64,000 nt of DNA from Antennarius striatus (GCF_040054535.1 NC_090795.1:4997501-5061500), one strand, 5' to 3'; counted from the stretch's first letter, positions 19,896-34,000 are shown. The notes: a model not told the origin generated them from the letters alone. Program-made: numbers and translations.

Positions 19896-22800
19896 TCAAA
19901 AAGCTTCGGTCATCATGCTCTGCAGCTTCTCTTCTTCTCCACTGATCGGTGGAGTGAAGTTCCTTGTGAAATATTGCACTTCTATGGTTCCTGACTTGTG
20001 TGCCAGTGCTATTCCTGAATATATATTTTGTCGCCCTGAGTCTCCAAACACAGCCATGGCCGTCACCCTGAAAAAACAGCAGAACATATTTGACACGGAT
20101 CAGGACAACAAATCAAAAATACCTCAGAAAAACAACCACCTCTCGTGTGTGACTCGTATTACCTGTCAGAATGAACCCTCTCAGTGACTACGGGCTCTGA
20201 GTCCTTCTGCAGCAGATCCCATATGTGGATGTTAGAAGCTGCATCAAGCACACAGAACACCGTCGGTCTGGTTTGGGACCACTGAAGTGAAACCACCGGT
20301 TCACCTGCTGTACCATTGCTCCATTCGGCCACAGGATGCTCATGGCTGACAGCGTGTAGTCTGATGCTGCCGTCCCCACAGCCCACCTGGGACAAGTAGA
20401 AAAAAAGCATGATATTCAGTAAGGTATATATCATATTTATAGAACTTTATGTCTTAAAGACAATTTTTAAATGGGACACCAGGGCCAATACACTGAAAGG
20501 CATATAACAATCTGCATCGACATCCACGCTAAGTTGTCTAATGATATTTTTATTATCAGCGCTTCGAGCTGCGATGATGCTCTTTGATTGTAATGCTGTG
20601 TCAAACTGAGTAGCCCCCCCCTCGGACAGATCAATAGAAATAAATCTTACCTTGTCTTATTTTATTTTATCTTATCTCTACTTATCTCAATTCAAAGTCA
20701 CCAGTTCACCCATAGTGCAAGATTTTGAACTGTGGGAGGAAATATTTGTTGTAAATATTACCATGGGGGCAACACAATCTTGATTTTCTATTTGGGTTGA
20801 GGAAAACAGCAAAAAAAAAACCTTTCGATGTTAAATAAAAAAAAGTTTATTCTTACCAAGAACAAGTGTTGTATGAAGGGAGAAAAATGTATTGAGCTGA
20901 CTTCAACAGGCCGAACTCCTGCCTCCTGAAACCTGTAAAACTCCGGTGGAGCCTTCAAACCGTGAGTCGTTCCATGATTAACCAGACCCTAAACAGGAAT
21001 CACATCAACACACCGTCACAAAATGACCAAAAAATTAAGGGATGGAAACCATTTTAGAATGTTTTTATGAGGAGAAGACATCAAACAGTGGCAGATAAGA
21101 TTGAGCTCACCATGTTGGTGCCAATAAAGAAATGACATGAGTCTGTTGGGAGGAATTTCAAATGAAGGGTTTGAAAAGGTCCTCTTTTTGTTGCGTCTCG
21201 GCGCGACACCCTAAGAACCAGACAGGCCAGCAGAAGGAGAAAAAATCACCATTTGGACCACACAGTACATGTATGAGCACAGATATGTTCCATTCAAACA
21301 TGGGGGGTGGTGACACAGCAACAACCCGAACTTAACAAACAAGATCGTATGACCATGACAGACAGCTGCATTCCACTAGGCAAAGACATTGTGGGGTATT
21401 TTGAGGCTGGCAGTGACGAACGATCATCGGAGGCTATATATCAAATTCACCTCTCGGCAGTGACAAGGGAGGAGCTGTGAAGTAACTTCACCTTGCCCCC
21501 TGGCCTGAGCCCTGAAAGAGAATGAGAAAGAGGCTGAAGCTGGTAGCACGCGACAGAAAGGTCAACGTGTTCATCGAGAAAACGTGAGAAGTCTGAAACG
21601 TGACTGCCTTACCCAGATCCGTTGGCGAGCCTGCCTCGTTGACTTTTGGGAGTTCCACTACCACCTGAAGGGTAGACAGGAATTCATGGAAATCTATTAT
21701 GACTTTGCTGTTTGTGTTGCACAAAGGCTTTCAAAGTCGTCCTGTCCACAAGTTTTTCAATGCATGGTGAATATTTATGAACGGACAGATGGACAACACT
21801 TCCATTCAACACCCTCGAAATGTCAGAAATATGAATGTATTCTGTCACTTCTATAATTATTCTTTTACTTACTTGTACTTAGGGTACGGAAAATAGAATT
21901 CTTATGATTTTGGAGATGTTAAATGGAAGTATAATAGAGTTAGTCAATTTAGTTTTCATAAAAGTAAATTTGATTTTTTAAAAATTGACAACCATTAAAA
22001 ATACATTTTACAATCCCTGGTACTGCAAATCTTGACTTCCTGTTGCTTTTAGAAAAACTTGATCCAATTGGCACTTTCACCCCACATCTCTCTGTCTCCA
22101 CTGACCACTAGTGGAGAAACACCTCATGCCATTTGCCCCACCTACCCAGAAATTTAATACCCCGGTTTCGTCCAGAGAAGCCAGCTGGAAGGACAATCCT
22201 ATTGAATCTGCATTATGAAACAAAACAAAATACACGATTGCGAATGGCTTACTTATAAAATGATAAATATGACCTTTATCAGCCTGTTGTCCATTCCTTT
22301 GCCATTCCATACCTTCCTCAGATGACACAAGAGGGACCTCTGGCATCAGCCCTCCTGCCGCAATGGAGGGGACAACTTCCACAGACGTCACAGAGGAGAG
22401 GTGGCCTGACCCGCCCATCACTGCATCTGTGACGCAAAGGAGGGTAAAATGAAAGCCACTGCTGTGTAAGGAAACGGCTGCTGATGTTCGAGAGAGGGAA
22501 AGGTCACATGAATCATCAAATACCGTAAATATAGATGTTTGGCATTTAGTTCCTATTGACATTTATTTCCCTTGAAACTCAGCACAGAGGAAAATAAGAT
22601 GACACAATGAAATGGTAAAGGCGTGCTTTTTGGAAATTAGGATGTGTTGTGAAACTGGGGGTCTGTAAAACATATTAATTTCACCATAGAAGCCTTTTAG
22701 TGTGTGACAAATTTAATCTACAAGGGGTAACTGTTTTTAGTGCTGTCGTTGTGGATTGAATTTGGTCAACCCTGCAGAAATCTTTGGGGATAGGATATCC

Positions 22801-25800
22801 TATCTTCTTCATTTAATGACACAACTGGAGGTAAGAGACAGTAAAGTATGGAGCTCTAGATTTATCCTCCTCTCTTATATTAATATCATGGAGTGGAAAA
22901 AGGAATTAGCCATCCTCTGTATCATACCAGTGGAGAAGGTAGGCTGTCGGAAAGTCCACTCATCTTCTCCTATCTTCAAGCGGTAATGGTTGCTAGGATG
23001 CTCCCTCAGGTCCCACAGCACCACAGAGCCGACGGACGTGCCTGCAAATACTAATATGGCCTTTCCAGGGCTGAAACAGCAACACTGCACCTGCAGCAGT
23101 CAACATCACAAAGGGCTCTTATCAGTATTTCAAATGTCAATCTCACGTTTTGAAGTTTATGTTATGGCTTTAACATAAGGAGCTTGAAGATGTTACCTCA
23201 GATTCATAGACCAGGACTTTCTGAGGTCTGGATGGCTCCCAAATATTCCAGATGCAGATGATGGTACAGCTGTCAAGACGCACAGCGCTGGTCTCAGTCG
23301 TCGGGCGGTGAACTGACAACATGGTGTGCTTCTGGACTTCAGAGAAATTCACCAGGCTGATGCTGCGACCTACAGTGGATGCATAAATCAATCCATTGGA
23401 CGAGCTCCCTTAGTCACATAATCACATGTACTGTATATGTGCATATATGCATCCTCATATAGCATACTGTGACCAATTAGAAGTAACAGCTAATAAAACA
23501 CTGTACCGTAAAGAAAAGGCAGTTTAGTGTTAAGCTGTAAGCTTCCGTCACTAAAAGACAACGTGTCTTTTTGAGATTTCAGATTCCTCAGGGATTCTTT
23601 CTCAGCTTGTTCCTCTTCCAATAGGATCACCATCACCTTGGTTCAGTGACAGAAGACAACAGGCTTTTGTTAGATCGACAAAATCCTTCATACATGAGGT
23701 CAACAGCCGCTAAAAGTCAAAACCGTACATGAGTAAAAAGATAACCTGTGAGGCTGAGCGTAGAAATGCAACCAGACGCTGTGAATCGAAGTCCTTCTCA
23801 GTCGTCATTTTGTCTCGTGCTTCCAGGGAGAGATTTGGATCTGCAAAACAAAAATATGCTTCAAACCTGTAAGTGCTGAAATAGTGGGTTTATCAGAGAA
23901 AAATCAGGGTTTGTTTTGTTTTTTTTACCCCCGCAGGCTCCACAGCACTCTGAAGGATGCTGTGTCCACTTCTCACACGTTTCTATCTCCTCTGTCTGGA
24001 TGTCTCTGTCAGCATTATCTTCATTACACTGAACATAAGCCTGGAAAGGATACAGATTTCACACAACATTCGCTGTGTCACTATTGGGTTTTTTTATGTC
24101 CAACCTAACAGAGCTAGTACAAATACTGACCTGCTTTGTGTTTGCATTTCCAAAGTTTCTAATATACATGTCATATTCGTTAACAGGCGGTAGATCCAAA
24201 ATGGAGTACGTAACAGAGAAATCCAGATCGATTAAACGAAGAAGCTCTGTGCTACGTTTCCTGTTGGCACAAGAACACACATCAACATTGACAATGTATT
24301 AACATAAAATAGCACCAAATCGTATTGCAATTATAACACACACATGTATTTAGAAGGTTATCCTACTTCTGTTTCATTGCAACTTTCTTGCTGACTTCAC
24401 GTTGCTTTGCAGCCACAAAGTTGATGAACTTCCCATGCTGGGAACCTCTGCTTTGGTTATTTTCAGATCCTACGAACAAAACAACAGAGATGCTCTCACT
24501 CTTACTATAAATACCATTTTAATGTGGATCTGAAAAAAAGGGAAAGGTCAAGGAATTCACTACAAATAAATTCTAAATGTGTATTTTCTGACATTTATCC
24601 TACTTATGAAAAGCCCGCAGAACCAATTTCCACAGACCTTTATGGAGAGGTGGGGCATGGTAGGCCAAGCAAACATGGATGGGATGCCATTCTAATTATT
24701 AGAAGATGTATTGTGGATATCTAAGACTAGAAAATATGTTTTTACTAAAACAGTACCTCTGGACCATTTAGACTCATCTTCCTCCTCTCTGCTCATAATT
24801 TGCCTGGACTGACTTGTTCCAACTCTCTCATTCTCTTCATCGATGGCTCTCTGAATAGTTTCAATTTCCTTTCTCCTTTGTGCTGTAAGTTCCTCCCTCT
24901 CTTGAGACACCTCTAGATGCCGTGGCTCCTCCTCCTCTCTTTCATTGGGGCTCTCATCCAGCTCCTCAAAATCATCCTCATATTCCTTTAATCAGAGGAA
25001 TTTTATTATTTATTGCACAACATGAGCATAAGCTTTGCATTACAAGAGTATGAAAACCAATACACCTTAAAAGGTCTCACCCGTTTCTTAGAACGTAAAT
25101 CATTTAAAGCATGCAAAAGTAACAGAAAAATAAGTCAATTAATATGATTAAAAAAACCCATAGAAAACAATTTCCATTTTTACGTGAGTGATAAATATAT
25201 TTAGAAGACTGCACTTTCACCTCAAAGTCATCCTCATATTCCTGGTCAGCCAAATCTTCATTATTGACAATCTGTATATGCAACATAAGTGCATAAAGTA
25301 AAAAATATTTTAGATTTAACAGTAAGTGCGCAGACGTAGAACAACAGCATGTAACTGGAATAATCCACATCTTGTTCATCGACTGAATAAGAATTACTCA
25401 ACGAACCAAGGATCTTTCAGGCTCCACGGTATCCACAGCTTTCACATTTTGTGTCTCGTGCTCAGATATCGTTGCTACATCCTGGATCACAGAAATGACA
25501 CAAACCGAAAACTCACAAATTCCGTGAAGAAATCATTAAAATAAAATGCTCTGAGTGTTGTGGGAAAAAGGCAACTTATGTTTGAACAAACTTTGGTTTT
25601 AGTCTCGTGCCCATGACTTTTCTCAGATGCTGATTTCCCAGAGTTGATTCTGTCTCGCTGATTCTGTCTTTCCACATCATCATCCTCTTCTCTGTGCCTC
25701 CTCTCTTTCTGCTTGTCTCGTTCTGTTCGCTCTTTGTCACCACGGTGATGCCTGCCCTCTTCACCTGACCGTTTTGAGTCTCGATGCTCCCTGGATTCGT

Positions 25801-27135
25801 GGTCGTGCCTCCGCTTTTCATCCTGGAAAACAGTAAGAACCATTGGAAAGACTAAAGGATTTTGACCGAACTACATTAAAACATTACATTACATGGTGAT
25901 TTAGAATCTGTTCATGAAGATGCTTACATGATATCTTCTCTCTTTGTGTCTCCTCTCTCTCTCCTCTTTATGTTTACCACGGTCTTCTATGTGCTCTGAA
26001 ATAATAAAGATATGAGTGTTGATCCCCATTAGGCAGTAATACTTAGAAATACCTAAATAAATGTGGGCCTACCTCTGTCCTCTTTAGGATCCAAATGTTT
26101 GTCTCCACGTCTTTCTCGTCTTTCTTTGTCATTTCTGTTGTCTATATATTCATATTTGTGTCGCTCTGCCTCTCGATGCTGATCTCTCTTCTCTCTTTCA
26201 TATCTTTCTACCCGATCTCCTCTTTCTTCTCTACTGTCCTTGTGTCTTCGTCTTTCTTTCTCTACCCTGTGCTCTCTGTCTCTTTCTTCACTTTTTCTCC
26301 TATCCCTTTCTTCCCTCTTTTTCTCTCTATCTTTGTCACTCTGCCTCTCTCTGTCCCTTTCTCTCTCTTTGTAAATGTGTCTTTCCTTTTCCCTCTCAAT
26401 TTCATGCTTTTCACCACTATCCCGACTCCTGGCTCTGCTCTGTTTGTGAACATCATCATACCTCCTTCCATCGACTAACTTGTCTCTTTCTTGTCTCATC
26501 TCCCTGTTCCTGTCATCTTTTCTGTGTCTATCCCTGTCACCTCTCCTGTCCTGTGAACCTTCTTTCCGTCGATCTGCATATTTTACTTTCTCATCTTCAT
26601 ATCCTCTCTCCCTTATGTTATCCCTTTCCCTCTGTTTGTCTCTCTCTCTTCGGGATTCCTTTTCTGTGTCTCTGTGGCGTCTGTCTGTGGATTCCCCTCC
26701 ACGGTGTTTTCTATCATCACGATGCCTTCTCTCCTAACAATTGACAAATAAGATATTTATATATACAGATATTTTGTTTACTAATCACGTTTCATTTACT
26801 GCACTTAAAAGTCCACTTTTATTCTCTCAGATCATTACCCCAATGTATTGGCTCAAGTCAGCTGGTCTCCATGTGTCATCCATCGTTAATTTCTAAATAA
26901 ATTAATTAATTCTGTTCACTAGAGGATCATATCAACACTTATTCAAAGAAAACAAAAACACAGTCCTCTGACATGAAAACAAAGTATTTCAAACACACTA
27001 AGAAAACATTTATCTGATAAAACTACAGCAGCTTAAGTTTGATCTCATGACGGACATTACGTAATTTAGTGTACATATTTTCAACAACTTTAAAACAAAC
27101 AAGGTAGGATCAGTGTTTACCTTGTCGCTATGCAT
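19896..27135 (-). CDS. dync2i1: Dynein-2 intermediate chain 1 (WDR60)
   Basis: A subunit of cytoplasmic dynein-2, the motor for retrograde intraflagellar transport in cilia; human mutations cause short-rib thoracic dysplasia. Twenty-three exons from 27121-27135 (MHSDK) to 19896-20067 join with consistent phases and give about 1065 residues, against 1066 in human. Exon 2 (26839-26892) reads [15 protein letters not shown], the family N-terminus. Exon 26073-26733 is the long Arg/Glu/Asp-rich region, continued in 25592-25822. Next come YEDDFE acidic repeats (25221-25271, 24757-24985) and a near-identical core at 24131-24260 ([10 protein letters not shown], then [17 protein letters not shown]). 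The C-terminal WD40 propeller follows, with repeats such as VLWDLREH (22928-23090), [12 protein letters not shown] (22146-22198) and [10 protein letters not shown] (20163-20386). A 14-codon upstream frame (27168-27212) and a perfect X-box (27324) lie before the start. Identification is secure. Confidence 0.97.
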
Positions 27136-27167
27136 ATTATCATCTGTGTTTTCCCTTCTGAAGTCGT

Positions 27168-27212
27168 TTAATCGCTGTTATACAGTTCATGTTTTTGCGC
27201 TGGAGACGCCAT
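27168..27212 (-). other. Upstream open reading frame in the dync2i1 leader
   Basis: An ATG followed by 13 further sense codons and TAA (peptide MASPAQKHELYNSD) sits in the likely 5' untranslated region, 32 bases before the main ATG at 27135. It has an A at -3 (ATCATGG context), reasonable for initiation. The main ATG encodes only five residues before the first splice, so a second in-frame ATG in exon 2 could also serve. Confidence 0.45.
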
Positions 27213-28025
27213 GATGGAAGCGTCTAGTGCGCAAGCGCAGTTAGTTGAAACCAGGGAGCTCGCGTCGCCACAGCCTGGCAACAGGCTTATTAATCAGCAA
27301 CAGAGCGATCCCTGTTACGGCCAGTTGCCATGGCAACAGTTATCGATTTTGTCGTGAACTCTCTTCTTTTAAATTCAATTTGTTAAAATATTTGCACATT
27401 CATAATTCCCATACTTGCAGATTGTTTTTTTATACTGTGTTTGAAGAAGAAGAAAAAAACAACAACTAGTCGATTTATTTATCTGTTCGACTTTATACAC
27501 CTGTTCCAGTCTTAATGGCGCTTGCATTCGATTCGAAGTAAGCTAAGTAGAAATATACATAAAGATTCATGTGAACTATTCAACATGTTTAAGCATCTTT
27601 ATTCAAACAATGAACGTAACTCATACAGTATGTATGTGCAGCTGTGTTTGCCACTAGTCGGCACCAGGTGGCGATGTTTTCCCTTGTTCGCTATCCACAG
27701 GCAACAGGGGGAGCGCACAGTGCATGGTCTCTGTTTTTGGAAATGTTCATTTCGAACCTGTGTGGAGACAGCGAGCAGAGCCGTGAACCGGACTGGCTCG
27801 GATGACAGTTTTATCCAAGGGAATGTACGTCCAGGCTCACGATCGCGGCGGAAACTAAAGTGGCTCATGCCAGCAATTCCTCCAAGGGCAATGGGCTGGT
27901 GCGCAGGTGAGCCGACGTGAGGACCGGGTCTGCGTTTCGGTCCACTTTCCCTTGGGATCCGTATCAATCAATCAATATTAACCGCATTTTAAAAATTTGA
28001 GAGACTGACCCCGGAAAACAGCGAC
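27213..28025. promoter_or_regulatory. Divergent promoter region between dync2i1 and esyt2
   Basis: Roughly 0.9 kb separates the two start codons, which face away from each other, as in the human WDR60/ESYT2 locus. The dync2i1-proximal part is richer in G/C and has CpGs (around 27220-27330) plus the X-box. The stretch 27640-28025 should contain the esyt2 leader and core promoter. Open frames on both strands at 27522-27967 have no protein signature and are probably leader sequence. Confidence 0.65.
27324..27337. promoter_or_regulatory. Perfect palindromic X-box (RFX site), GTTGCCATGGCAAC
   Basis: Two perfect inverted RFX half-sites (GTTGCC and GGCAAC) are separated by AT, the optimal spacing. 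It lies about 190 bases upstream of the dync2i1 main ATG. RFX transcription factors activate ciliary genes through X-boxes close to the start, and dync2i1 encodes a ciliary motor subunit. A further GGCAAC half-site lies nearby at about 27277. The motif is seen directly; regulation is inferred. Confidence 0.8.
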
Positions 28026-31000
28026 ATGTCCAGAGACAGCATGACTGATGTACGGGATGCCCATTCACACAACGCGAACCCCACTTTACCGAAGGAGAAT
28101 GGACACGCCGCGCCGAGCTCCGCTCCCCATCCTTCAACGGGGAATATACCCAATGACACCCCGGTCTCCTCGACAAGTGAGCTGACACAGACTTGGGTTC
28201 ACTTTGTTAAAACATTTGTTCTCATTTTCCCAATTTATGCTTTGGGATATTTTGAGTTTAGTTTCAGCTGGCTGTTGATCGGACTTGTTATCTTCTTCTG
28301 GTGGGGGAGAAACACAGGAGGGAAGCACAGCCGACTGAGTCGAGCTATTGCTTTCTTTGAGCAAGAGGAGAGAGGTATAAAGAAGAACCTGACCACATCT
28401 GATTTACCACCATGGGTAAGACTCTTAAACAAGTGGATCAAGTAATGTTTATTATGTTGGCTGAGCCTAAATGCTTCCCTGAAGAGCATGTGGTATATGT
28501 GTGATCAAAACGTTTGAGTTTCCAGGAATATCAGCTGACGAGAGCAGAAGGAGCAGAGTTGAGCTGTAAAGCTGTGATGGAGCAGCTGTTCCCACAGCAG
28601 TGACATTAGTCCCAGTCTAAATACAGCAGGGTACAATGGTAAACCAGACACCACATTGGAAAGGAAACATGTGCACAAGGTCCCCGTTATTTTGGGATTC
28701 AGACCAGTATCTGTCAAGCAGTCCCGCATTCTGTTAATGCAACACTTCAGGTTGTTAGATAACACTCAGGTTCGTTATTTGTCCCTGTCATGGCGAAGAG
28801 ATGACATTTGTTCTTTTGTTTTTGTTTTGTTTTTCCTGGATGTCTCCTCAAACCTCATTAAAAGCCTCAGCAGAATGTAAATCATGAAGATAGATGGCAT
28901 ACAGTAGGTTGCATTTAATCATCTTGCACCTAAATACAAATGAAAAAAAGGTAATAACTTGTTGGATAATTTTTTTTCAAAATATGCAAGATATAAATAA
29001 CTGCAGAAAGCCTTATAATATAAAAAAAATCTTTCAAAATCCTATTTTATATGAAGTATCTTCAACCCTAGTAAATTTGAGAAAGGGTTTGAAAATTAAT
29101 GTGATGCATGCTGTTGTTGTCAGGATTATAAGATTAAGGGTAAGCTTTTCTTTTAATTTCCCAAGTGTTATAACAATTGTATGACACTGCTATTAAGATA
29201 AGATAAGATAAGATAAATCTTTATTCATTCCACAGTGAGGAAATTTCCACTATTACAGCAGCAGTAGTCACTGAGAATGGAAGAATGGGATAGGAAAACA
29301 AATAAGATAAATAATAGGAGTGGTAAGAAATGAGTAATTAAATAAATAGTAGAATTGAAGAGAAACTAGAACATACATACATACAAACATACTGTACATA
29401 ATTAAAAATATATAATTTACAATTGTATTTTATACATTCCTTAGGAAGTTATGCACTATTAATGCGCTGATGATTTTAAATCCCATATTCCTTTCCATAA
29501 AGGCCAATAAGCTTCCTTTTTTATTAATGTGCAATGGACCTCAGTAGTATGGAAGTGAAACTCGGAAAGATCTTTATATTGAATTATTTTTATGACCCCA
29601 GATGGTCTCTGGAGTCAGTTTTGGAAATAACCCAACAAACGGTTTGTATTTTATTTGGTAAAGTGCTATTGGAGCACAAATATTGCTGAAATGACCCAAA
29701 AAAAATATTAACTGGGCATTGAATTCCAGCAGCTCAATGCATTTACCTGCGAACCTCATCATAAATGTACGGCAGACTCATTGAAGAAATGGCTCGTGAA
29801 GCACCGTCTGCGTAGGGAACAGAGTGAAACTCATTACTGGCCACACTGCATGAGGATGAAGGAGCCAGATGAGGTGCAGTGACCACTTGGAGGAGAAATA
29901 AAACCGATCGGACTCGGAACTCTCTGGCTGCCTCCAGAGACTTCTTTTTAAAAGTAGAACCATCCTTCCAAAACTTCTTTTGTGAAAGTGCACCACACTC
30001 TCCCTCCTTCCAGTTCATCCATCCAGACTGAGTCCCTGGCTGGCAGGCAGCATCTACTTACACTAAAAGTATTGGAATGGGTCTCAGCTCAATAACACAC
30101 AGGGAAAACAGTACATCCCATCTCACCACCAGTGTATTCTGTTAATTTATCATGTTTAAACCTCTTTGTCATCTTTGTATTTATACAGCAGACCTGTATA
30201 AATACACAGATGCTGGGTACATAATCAGAAGACCCTGAGACATTCTTACAGTCAGTGATTTAGACACCTTGAGCAAACAGAAACTCCCATGGAAGCAAAT
30301 AGGTAATGAGCCACTTTTGTATCTAATCTAACAAAAAGAATAGAGTGTTATAAATTATTATGAGGGGCAAAAATACCCGTATTATCAGTGTTACATGTTA
30401 TTATACATTAAAACAGGAAACTCTGATAGGTCGTTTACAGATTATTTGCTGTAGTAGACATTAGATGCTTTCATGTCTCCAGTGAAATCCAGTTTGATTG
30501 GTAAGCATGATTTGAAACCAGCAGATGACTAACTGTCTCTCTCCTCTCCCTCTGAATGTGATGCTTCTCTGCATCTTGGATAAAGAAATAAGATGCCTCA
30601 TCAACTATATAATGTCAGATAGTATTTTACAGCCTCAATGAACTTAATAACCCTCTCAGTTTCATTTTTAATTGCAGTCTTGTGACAATATACCCTGATA
30701 ATTAAGAAGCTGTTCCTCCCAGTTATCAGTCGGCTCTAAAAACACGTCTTTTATTATTATATCCCCTGCTTTTTCTGAATAGGATAACTGTGTCACCTGC
30801 TAATAATGAAAACTTGACTTCATCTCTTCCAGAGGATTGTATGGTTTCCACTTAATAACAAAAGATTTGGGCCTCAATGTGTCCAGCAGCTGAAGCATTC
30901 TGCTGCCCATCCTCCTGTGCTCGTCTCTGCTTCATCAACACTGTGACACAAGTGCTGGCTAAGCAGTTTTGCTGCCTCCATTAGGAATTGCGCTGTCCCT

Positions 31001-34000
31001 CGTAGCTGTCACACCACATCATATCCCTCCAGCGCTCCAGCTAGACGTGTCACCTTATTTTACTGTTGGAATTCAGGGAAAAACAACTTCAATTCAGTTT
31101 GATGGAGAACCAGGGTTGCCAGTCCTTTGTGTGCAATATTGACTTAATCCCAGACATTTCCTTTACCTCTTAAGGAATCAATGCCTGATTTACACCAGCT
31201 ACTCCAGGAGATCAGTCAAACCCCAACTTGTGGCCTCTTGGCGTGACGGTGGTCTGGAGATCTGTGGAAGTCCATGAATGAGTAAATGCATGACGACACA
31301 AGAGAACTCCTGCAACAAGTTCATGCATCAAAATTTAATAGAAGTACACACTGCCTTCTCATCCTGGAATGAGTTTGCGAACACATTGCAATTGCACTGC
31401 TGTCAGCGTTACAGAATGGTATCTTCCGTCTCATATTTTTAATCCCCAAGAGACACGTCATCTGTCGCCATCTGCTTTTCTGTGCAGCAAATGCAAACCT
31501 TTAACAACTTTGCACTCAGTAACCTTTTCAGATATATATCACATTCAAAAACCATCCGAAACAGTTTAGAATAAAATTATTGTAATAAAAGAAATTTTCA
31601 AAGCATCGTCTTTGGTTCAGGCTCAAGCGTTTCAGCAACGATTGAATGAAAGGTCGTGATATGTCGTGTTACCTCGCACTTCTGTGACTCTCGTGGTGAT
31701 ACCATCAGATTGAAACCTTTCAATTAGACAGCAGTTTCTCCATGTATTCATGTCCTCACTTGTCCTACATTTAGATGAGCTCAGCTCCGTATTTACTTAC
31801 ACATATGACAAAAATGTCTCATGTTTAAATCAGCCTCTGTTCCAACCTTTGGTGCGTGATAACAATCAAATATTATCATCCTGTATAAACATTTACCTGC
31901 TCATTCATTAGATTTTCAGCACTTCCCCCATGAACATGTCACCATGGTGATAATGAGCATCTGCTGCAGCCTTACAGAGCCTTACTGTTTCTGTTGTGAT
32001 GATGACAGAGTTAAGCTGTATTGACTGTGCAGGACTTGTTGCTGCAATATAATTAAATTTTTTATTAGAGTGATTCTGCACCTTGCTACCTGGTACTGAA
32101 TGCAGTGATAATTCTCTACGCTTTTTAAACAGATACAGAAAACGAAATGCAAGCTTTTAATAAAAACGATCCCTCCAGATCCCACAGATCAGCGTCAGAG
32201 CTCCCTCATGGGTCAAAGGTGGAACCTTTTCAAAGTAACTTCTCTGTTTTCTCCATTTAGGTCCACTTCCCAGACGTGGAGCGAGTGGAGTGGCTAAACA
32301 AGGTAAGGAGCTGAGTGTCTGGGTGTCTCTGGAATTTGTTTGCTCGAGTGAACCCCACCACCACCACCACCACCACCACCACCACCACCACCACCACCAC
32401 CACCTTCTTGCTTCTTGCCAAGCAGCCCCAGGCCACATCCCTGCATCACTCTAGAATATATTAACCCTGTGTATCCCCATGGCAACAACCTGGATGTAGT
32501 TTTTAAAGTGCTCCCGAGTGATTTTTACAATTATAAACAGAAATGCTGTCATGAAAATTTTATTTGTTTCTCCCCCTGCATGATGTGTTGGAATCTGAGC
32601 AACACTGAATGTCTTGAAGTCGCTGTCATTCCAAGTTTGAAGGTTGAACCTGTAGGAGGTGGCCGTAACAGCCTCCGAAAGACAAAGGATTAAAGATTAA
32701 ACAGATTGCTATCCAGCATTGTCTCACAGTCCATTCCATCTAGAATGATGAAATGATTTTTGTTGAGGTTATATTTTCCTTCCTGCTTCCCTTCAGACGC
32801 TGAAACAGATGTGGCCGTACATCAGCCAGTTTGTGGAGAAGCTGTTCCGGGAGACGGTCGAGCCGGCGGTCAAAGAGTCCAGCTCCCATCTCAGCACCTT
32901 CTGCTTCAGCAAGATCGAGATAGGAGACAAAGTGAGCTCCTCTCAGCGCTCCTGCATGGTTCTGAGCCTAATCATGTGTAGTTGCAATGGTGGTAAAATA
33001 GACTACTCACAGCAGGTGCTACAGGGACAGCTGGAGGGTATGTGTGTGTGTGTGTGTGTGTGTGTGGGGAGGGGGGGTTCGAACGTGAACGTACATTCAA
33101 GTAGCTGATATATACGATTGGTGCATAAATAGTTTCCACGCGGGGACTGCAGAGGGGTCGACCTCGTGTTGGTCGCGCTGAGGCATGTGATGGGGGGGGG
33201 GTGAGGTGTCTGTGTTGTGTTGAGCGGTGTCCATAATGATTTCCTGTGTTGCGGGTGTAGCCCCTGAGGGTCAACGGGGTCAAGGTTTATTCAGAAAATG
33301 TGGATAAGCGGCAGATCATCATGGACCTACAGGTCAGGTAAGCAAATCGGATTCTGTTGAAGTGTTTTCCTCTGCAGCATCCTTCTAACGTGAAATGTTT
33401 TCCAAAGAGAAGTTCATTGATTTTGCATTTTAGTCCACAACATTGTCGTGTTTTTTTTTAAGACTCAGAAGCAAGACACCAAAAACCAGAGATGTGCTCT
33501 TAATGCTCGATGTTGTATCTGTCTTATTTATATGCTTTATATTGTTCTTATTTGAAGCAAACATTTGACATTTAGATTGTTTCTTTGAACATTTGGTCAA
33601 ATATTCAGGTGTGTTTTCTATTTAGCAAACACACCTGGTAACTGTTGGTAATTTATAACTTTTTTTGCAACACCTTTTTGAGCTTTTGTGACTTTCCTAA
33701 TGTGTGAAGTAGTACTCACTGAGTCTAGTGTAAATAAGTGGAGCTGCATTTGAAGTTCTCATCCTCAGGAGTTCTGTCCTGGTTTATTTGACTTCATTTT
33801 GCACTTAACAGCTGCTTTTCTGCACAACTTCCCTGCAACATTTAAAAAAGATCCAGTCTTCAAGGGGATGATGAAGATCACGGTCTTGTTTTCGAGACAC
33901 ATTTTTCTTAAATGATCACCAGTGACAGTGACTTTTTTTTTGACAGCTTTATTGCAAAAGTCACCTTGGGTTTTGCCAAACTGAATAGGAATTAGCAGCA

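Noticed and set aside
20641-20700. CTTAT-like pentanucleotide stretch
   Set aside because: It is too irregular and short to claim as the same dispersed-repeat end seen at 29194.
21584-21856. Plus-strand 90-codon frame
   Set aside because: It overlaps the antisense of a genuine dync2i1 exon (21613-21664) and is otherwise intronic.
26095-26744. Plus-strand Ser/Leu/Phe-rich frames that look like membrane proteins
   Set aside because: They are the complement of the Arg/Glu-rich dync2i1 exon; hydrophobicity arises from CT-rich sequence.
27522-27967. Overlapping frames of 132 and 122 codons on opposite strands
   Set aside because: They lie in the divergent promoter and esyt2 leader, with no domain, no supported start and no splice partner.
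32157-32488. Minus-strand frames with poly-Trp or poly-Gly runs
   Set aside because: They are created by reading through the (ACC)n microsatellite in an esyt2 intron.
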